Assembly: GCA_033720975.1 (NCBI GenBank)
Contig: JAWWBL010000072.1
Coordinates: 1-8,585, forward strand
Length of the DNA stretch: 8,585 nt
Direction: 5' to 3'
Source of the DNA: JAWWBL01 sp033720975
Lineage (GTDB): Bacteria > Actinomycetota > Acidimicrobiia > Spongiisociales > ZC4RG35
The notes under the pieces: generated by a model
Told to the model about the DNA's origin: nothing
The model's input: only the letters and a program-made list of their open reading frames with translations
Database searches by the model: none
Program-made: the position numbers and the translations under genes
Shown: positions 6,411 through 8,585 of the stretch, piece by piece
Position numbering within the stretch: position 1 is the first letter of the stretch
How the letters are laid out: each line of letters starts with the position of its first letter

Positions 6411-7190
6411 TTAGCCCCAGGCGGGGTCGCCGAGCCGGTTGCGTAGAGACATCATCGTCTTGGCATGGATCTGGCACACCCGGGACTCTGTCACGCCGAG
6501 TACCTCGCCGATCTCGGCCAGTGTCATCCCCTCGTAGTAATAGAGGGTGACGACCAACCGATCGCGGCTGGGCAGCCGGTTGATCGCGTCGACCAGGCCC
6601 CGTCTCGTCTCCTCGGCCTGGAACTGGGACTCTGGAGAGACTCCCGTGGGATCGGCGATCATCTCCCCCATAGATGTCGCCGAATCGGAGGAAACGAACT
6701 CGTCTAGGGCGGCGATACCCGACCGGCCTATCTCCGCAAGGGACCCTCTCAAGTCGTCGACATCCATCTCCACGTGGTCGGCGAGCTCCTCCTCGGTTGG
6801 TGTTCTCTGAAGCCTGTGCTCGAGCTCGGCCATGCCCGTCTCGATCTGCCTAGCCCTCGACCTCACCGAGCGCGGGACCCAGTCGAGGGCCCTGAGCTCA
6901 TCGAGGATTGCGCCCTTTATCCGATTGATCGCGTACGTCTCGAACTTGAAGCCACGTTCCAGGTCGAACTTGTCGATGGCGTCGATCAGCCCAAACAACC
7001 CGTAGCTCGCCAGGTCGTTGTGGTCAACGGAGCGGGGAAGACCAGCGCCAACGCGTCCTGCCACGTACTTCACCAGCGGGGAGTAGTGGAGGATCAGCCT
7101 CTCCCGGGCGGAAGCATCACCGGAGGCCTTGAACGTTGCCCACAACCCGTCGACCTGAGTCTGGTCAGGCTCGGGGGTGGCTTCGGTCAT
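6411..7190 (-). CDS. whiG: Alternative sigma factor of the WhiG/FliA family
   Basis: Sigma-70-family factor (group 3) that would steer RNA polymerase to a dedicated promoter set. The 259 residues contain region 2 (about 30-106: LILHYSPLVKYVAGRV, then YGLFGLIDAIDKFD and FKFETYAINRIKGAILDELR), a short region 3 starting VPRSVRSRAR (105-114), and region 4 (about 200-253) with LYYYEGMTLAEIG and the helix-turn-helix LGVTESRVCQIH (231-242). These blocks match Streptomyces WhiG very closely, and whiG sits near rpsB there too. Region 1.1 is absent, as in the family. The ATG at 7190 has GAGGG four bases upstream and overlaps the recombinase gene by 26 bp. WhiG acts in sporulation and FliA in flagellar synthesis; this window has no genes of either process, so the regulon is unknown. 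An anti-sigma partner is not seen nearby. Confidence 0.93.
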   Translation of the reverse strand: MTEATPEPDQTQVDGLWATFKASGDASARERLILHYSPLVKYVAGRVGAGLPRSVDHNDLASYGLFGLIDAIDKFDLERGFKFETYAINRIKGAILDELRALDWVPRSVRSRARQIETGMAELEHRLQRTPTEEELADHVEMDVDDLRGSLAEIGRSGIAALDEFVSSDSATSMGEMIADPTGVSPESQFQAEETRRGLVDAINRLPSRDRLVVTLYYYEGMTLAEIGEVLGVTESRVCQIHAKTMMSLRNRLGDPAWG

Positions 7191-8055
7191 AGGTCCCTCG
7201 TAGATGCTTGCGGGTCACGGCAGTGTAGATCTGGGTGGTCGCCAGATCGGTATGTCCGAGAAGGTCTTGAACCGTTCGCAGGTCAGCGCCCCCCTCGAGC
7301 AGATGTGTGGCGAAAGTGTGACGAAGGGCATGCGGGAACGTGGCCAGCCTCGACCGGACCACCCTGCGAACGCCGCGGGCATCCAAAGGACGGCCGCGAG
7401 AGCCCACCCACAAAGCGCCTCCGGCTGATGAAGAGGCCAGCGCAGGGCGACCTTCAGACAGGTATCTGTCCAGGGCCGCCTGCGCCGGGCGCCCGACTGG
7501 CACCATGCGCTGCCTCCTCCCCTTTCCGACGACCGTGACGGTATCCGTGCCGACGTCTGACGTCTTCAGCGAGGCGAGTTCTGAGACCCTGAGCCCGGTG
7601 GCGTAGAGCATCTCGATGATCGCACGATCCCTAAGGTCTATCGGCTCCTCAGAGTCGATTCCATCGAGCGCCGAAGCGACCGCCGTGCGGGGGAGTGCGT
7701 GGGGCAGGGGCTTTCCCAACTTCGGCGTGCCTACACCATCGAAAGGATTCGCAGCTACTTCCGATCGACGAACCAAGTCCGAGTAAAACGCTCGCACCGC
7801 AGACGCCTTGCGTGTCACAGATGTCCTGGAATAACCCCGGGTGTCCAGAAAGGCGAGGTACCTGCGGGCATGTCTGCGCTCGACGTCGCCCACCGCCGCC
7901 ACGCCAGACCTGTGGCAGTAGTCGAAGAACTGCGCGAGATCCCGCCTGTAAGCCGCCACCGTGTTCGGCGACAACCCGCGGTGGTCTTCGAGCCGGGACA
8001 GGTATGCGTTCACCATCTCTGAGGCGAACTCGGGTATTTCTGGGGCGCGCACCAC
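7165..8055 (-). CDS. xerC: Tyrosine recombinase, XerC/XerD family
   Basis: Site-specific recombinase expected to resolve chromosome dimers at a dif site. The 296-residue protein has an N-terminal SAM-like core-binding domain (about 10-95, including SPNTVAAYRRDL at 29-40) and a catalytic domain with the full set of active-site residues: R156 in ATGLRVSEL, K178 in GKGRRQR, H242 and R245 in PHALRHTFATHLL, H268 in LLGH and the nucleophile Y277 in TTQIYT. The C-terminal HPRA ending is typical of Xer proteins. XerC is preferred over XerD because of the dprA neighbourhood, as in Mycobacterium; this is not proven. The segment just before PHALRH looks about six residues shorter than in related proteins. 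The start is GTG at 8055 without a clear binding site; an ATG at 8016 is an alternative. The last 26 bases overlap the sigma gene. Confidence 0.9.
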   Translation of the reverse strand: MVRAPEIPEFASEMVNAYLSRLEDHRGLSPNTVAAYRRDLAQFFDYCHRSGVAAVGDVERRHARRYLAFLDTRGYSRTSVTRKASAVRAFYSDLVRRSEVAANPFDGVGTPKLGKPLPHALPRTAVASALDGIDSEEPIDLRDRAIIEMLYATGLRVSELASLKTSDVGTDTVTVVGKGRRQRMVPVGRPAQAALDRYLSEGRPALASSSAGGALWVGSRGRPLDARGVRRVVRSRLATFPHALRHTFATHLLEGGADLRTVQDLLGHTDLATTQIYTAVTRKHLRGTYDRSHPRA

Positions 8056-8077
8056 TGCGATGCTATTGGCGCCGCAC

Positions 8078-8089
8078 CCAATCGATTGG
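8078..8089. repeat. Perfect 12-bp palindrome between dprA and xerC
   Basis: CCAATCGATTGG reads identically on both strands and lies in the 37-bp gap between the dprA stop and the recombinase start. A further CCAAT follows eight bases after the palindrome on the minus strand, giving CCAAT-ATTGG-CCAAT. It could be an operator half-site set or a small mutually exclusive hairpin in the mRNA. Only the symmetry is observed; the function is unknown. Confidence 0.5.
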
Positions 8090-8092
8090 AAG

Positions 8093-8585
8093 CTAAACCG
8101 GGATCACACGGTCGCCATCGATGCTCAACACTCCCTCTACCTCCATTTTTCCGACGCGGGCGAGCACCTCAGCCATGCCGATGCCCCACATTCTCCCCAG
8201 CTCCTCGATGCCTATCCCACCCGAAGGGATCTCACCCGCAGGCGTGTCGGTTTCGGGCGTCCTTGGCGGCGGGCCAACTATGAGGGACAGAGCCTCGATC
8301 AGGTCCCCCGGGCCGAGGACCGGTATCGCGCCGTCCCTTATCAAACGATTGGCTCCCACAGAGGCAGGCCTGTCGATGTCTCCTGGCACCGCCATGACCG
8401 CCCTGCCGATTTCAGCTCCCAAACGGGCCGTTATCAGCGCTCCCCCGCTCTCCGCCGCCTCGACGACCACTACCGCAGCCGACATGGCCGCGATCAGACG
8501 GTTGCGGGCAGGAAAACGCCACCGATCGGGTGGGGTCCCCGGCGGGTACTCCGAGATGAGGGCGCCACCCGACTCCTCGATGCGC
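8093..8585 (-). CDS. dprA: DNA processing protein DprA/Smf, C-terminal fragment
   Basis: The gene runs off the right edge; the last 164 codons are present, the first complete codon starting at 8584. DprA binds incoming single-stranded DNA and loads RecA during natural transformation, and it is widespread in bacteria not known to be competent. The fragment covers the end of the Rossmann-like DprA domain: GGALISEYPPGTPPDRW, FPARNRLIA, VVVVEA, SGGALITARLGAEIGR, AVPGDIDRP and GANRLIRDGA, all family hallmarks. The final 55 or so residues (ending RVIPV) fit the C-terminal winged-helix domain. An internal ATG at 8485 is not the start, because conserved DprA sequence continues upstream of it to the window edge. 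A 37-bp gap separates it from the recombinase gene, so the two are probably co-transcribed. Confidence 0.95.
   Translation of the reverse strand, partial: RIEESGGALISEYPPGTPPDRWRFPARNRLIAAMSAAVVVVEAAESGGALITARLGAEIGRAVMAVPGDIDRPASVGANRLIRDGAIPVLGPGDLIEALSLIVGPPPRTPETDTPAGEIPSGGIGIEELGRMWGIGMAEVLARVGKMEVEGVLSIDGDRVIPV

Noticed and set aside
6774..7538. A 254-codon plus-strand frame across the sigma and recombinase genes.
   Set aside because: Antisense to two well-conserved genes and without recognisable motifs.
8090..8130. A TAAA followed by a GCCATCG at WhiG-like spacing on the plus strand.
   Set aside because: The -10 element matches GCCGATAA poorly, it lies inside dprA, and no plus-strand gene follows.
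1..8585. Search for mobile elements, CRISPR repeats, tRNAs, att or dif sites and defence genes.
   Set aside because: By eye I found no repeat array, inverted-repeat-bounded element, tRNA-like fold or defence-type domain; every gene belongs to a known housekeeping or regulatory family.

Overview
The window reads as a GC-rich chromosomal core region of an actinobacterium. The gene order dprA - xerC - whiG/fliA-type sigma factor - rpsB - tsf - pyrH - frr - cdsA - dxr - M50 site-2 protease matches an arrangement known from Actinobacteria such as Streptomyces and, in part, Mycobacterium. The protein sequences agree with this: the sigma factor is strongly WhiG-like and the QueG-type protein looks like an actinobacterial variant. 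A deep-branching actinobacterium (for example Acidimicrobiia-like) is my inference; no rRNA or other decisive marker is present.

Layout. All genes except one are on the minus strand, so they read from right to left. At the right edge (8585 to 8093) is the C-terminal part of dprA. Then come a tyrosine recombinase of the XerC/XerD family (8055 to 7165) and a WhiG/FliA-family sigma factor (7190 to 6411), which overlaps it. A plus-strand gene for a QueG-type epoxyqueuosine reductase (5229 to 6401) lies between the sigma gene and rpsB. It converges on the sigma gene with 9 bp between stops and is divergent from rpsB. From about 5250 leftward runs a tightly packed set: rpsB, tsf, pyrH, frr, cdsA, dxr and the start of an rseP-like M50 protease gene that leaves the window at base 1. 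Junctions here are a 4-bp overlap, a 1-bp overlap, or gaps of 1, 7, 10 and 30 bp. Several ribosome binding sites lie inside the end of the upstream gene, so translational coupling is likely.

How the genes work together. rpsB, tsf and frr serve translation (small-subunit protein S2, EF-Tu nucleotide exchange, ribosome recycling). pyrH makes UDP for RNA, DNA and cell-wall precursors. cdsA makes CDP-diacylglycerol for phospholipids. dxr commits carbon to the MEP isoprenoid pathway. The M50 protease cleaves membrane proteins within the bilayer. dprA and xerC handle incoming DNA and chromosome dimers. The sigma factor directs a separate, unknown regulon.

There is no gene-free stretch over 300 bases. 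The longest gap (5125 to 5228) holds the structured rpsB leader. I see no mobile element, CRISPR array, tRNA or rRNA. I found no evidence for a previously undescribed multi-gene system. The points most worth a second look are the structured rpsB leader that overlaps the 5' end of the opposing queG-type gene, the diverged active-site motif in that protein, and several small departures from usual family architecture.
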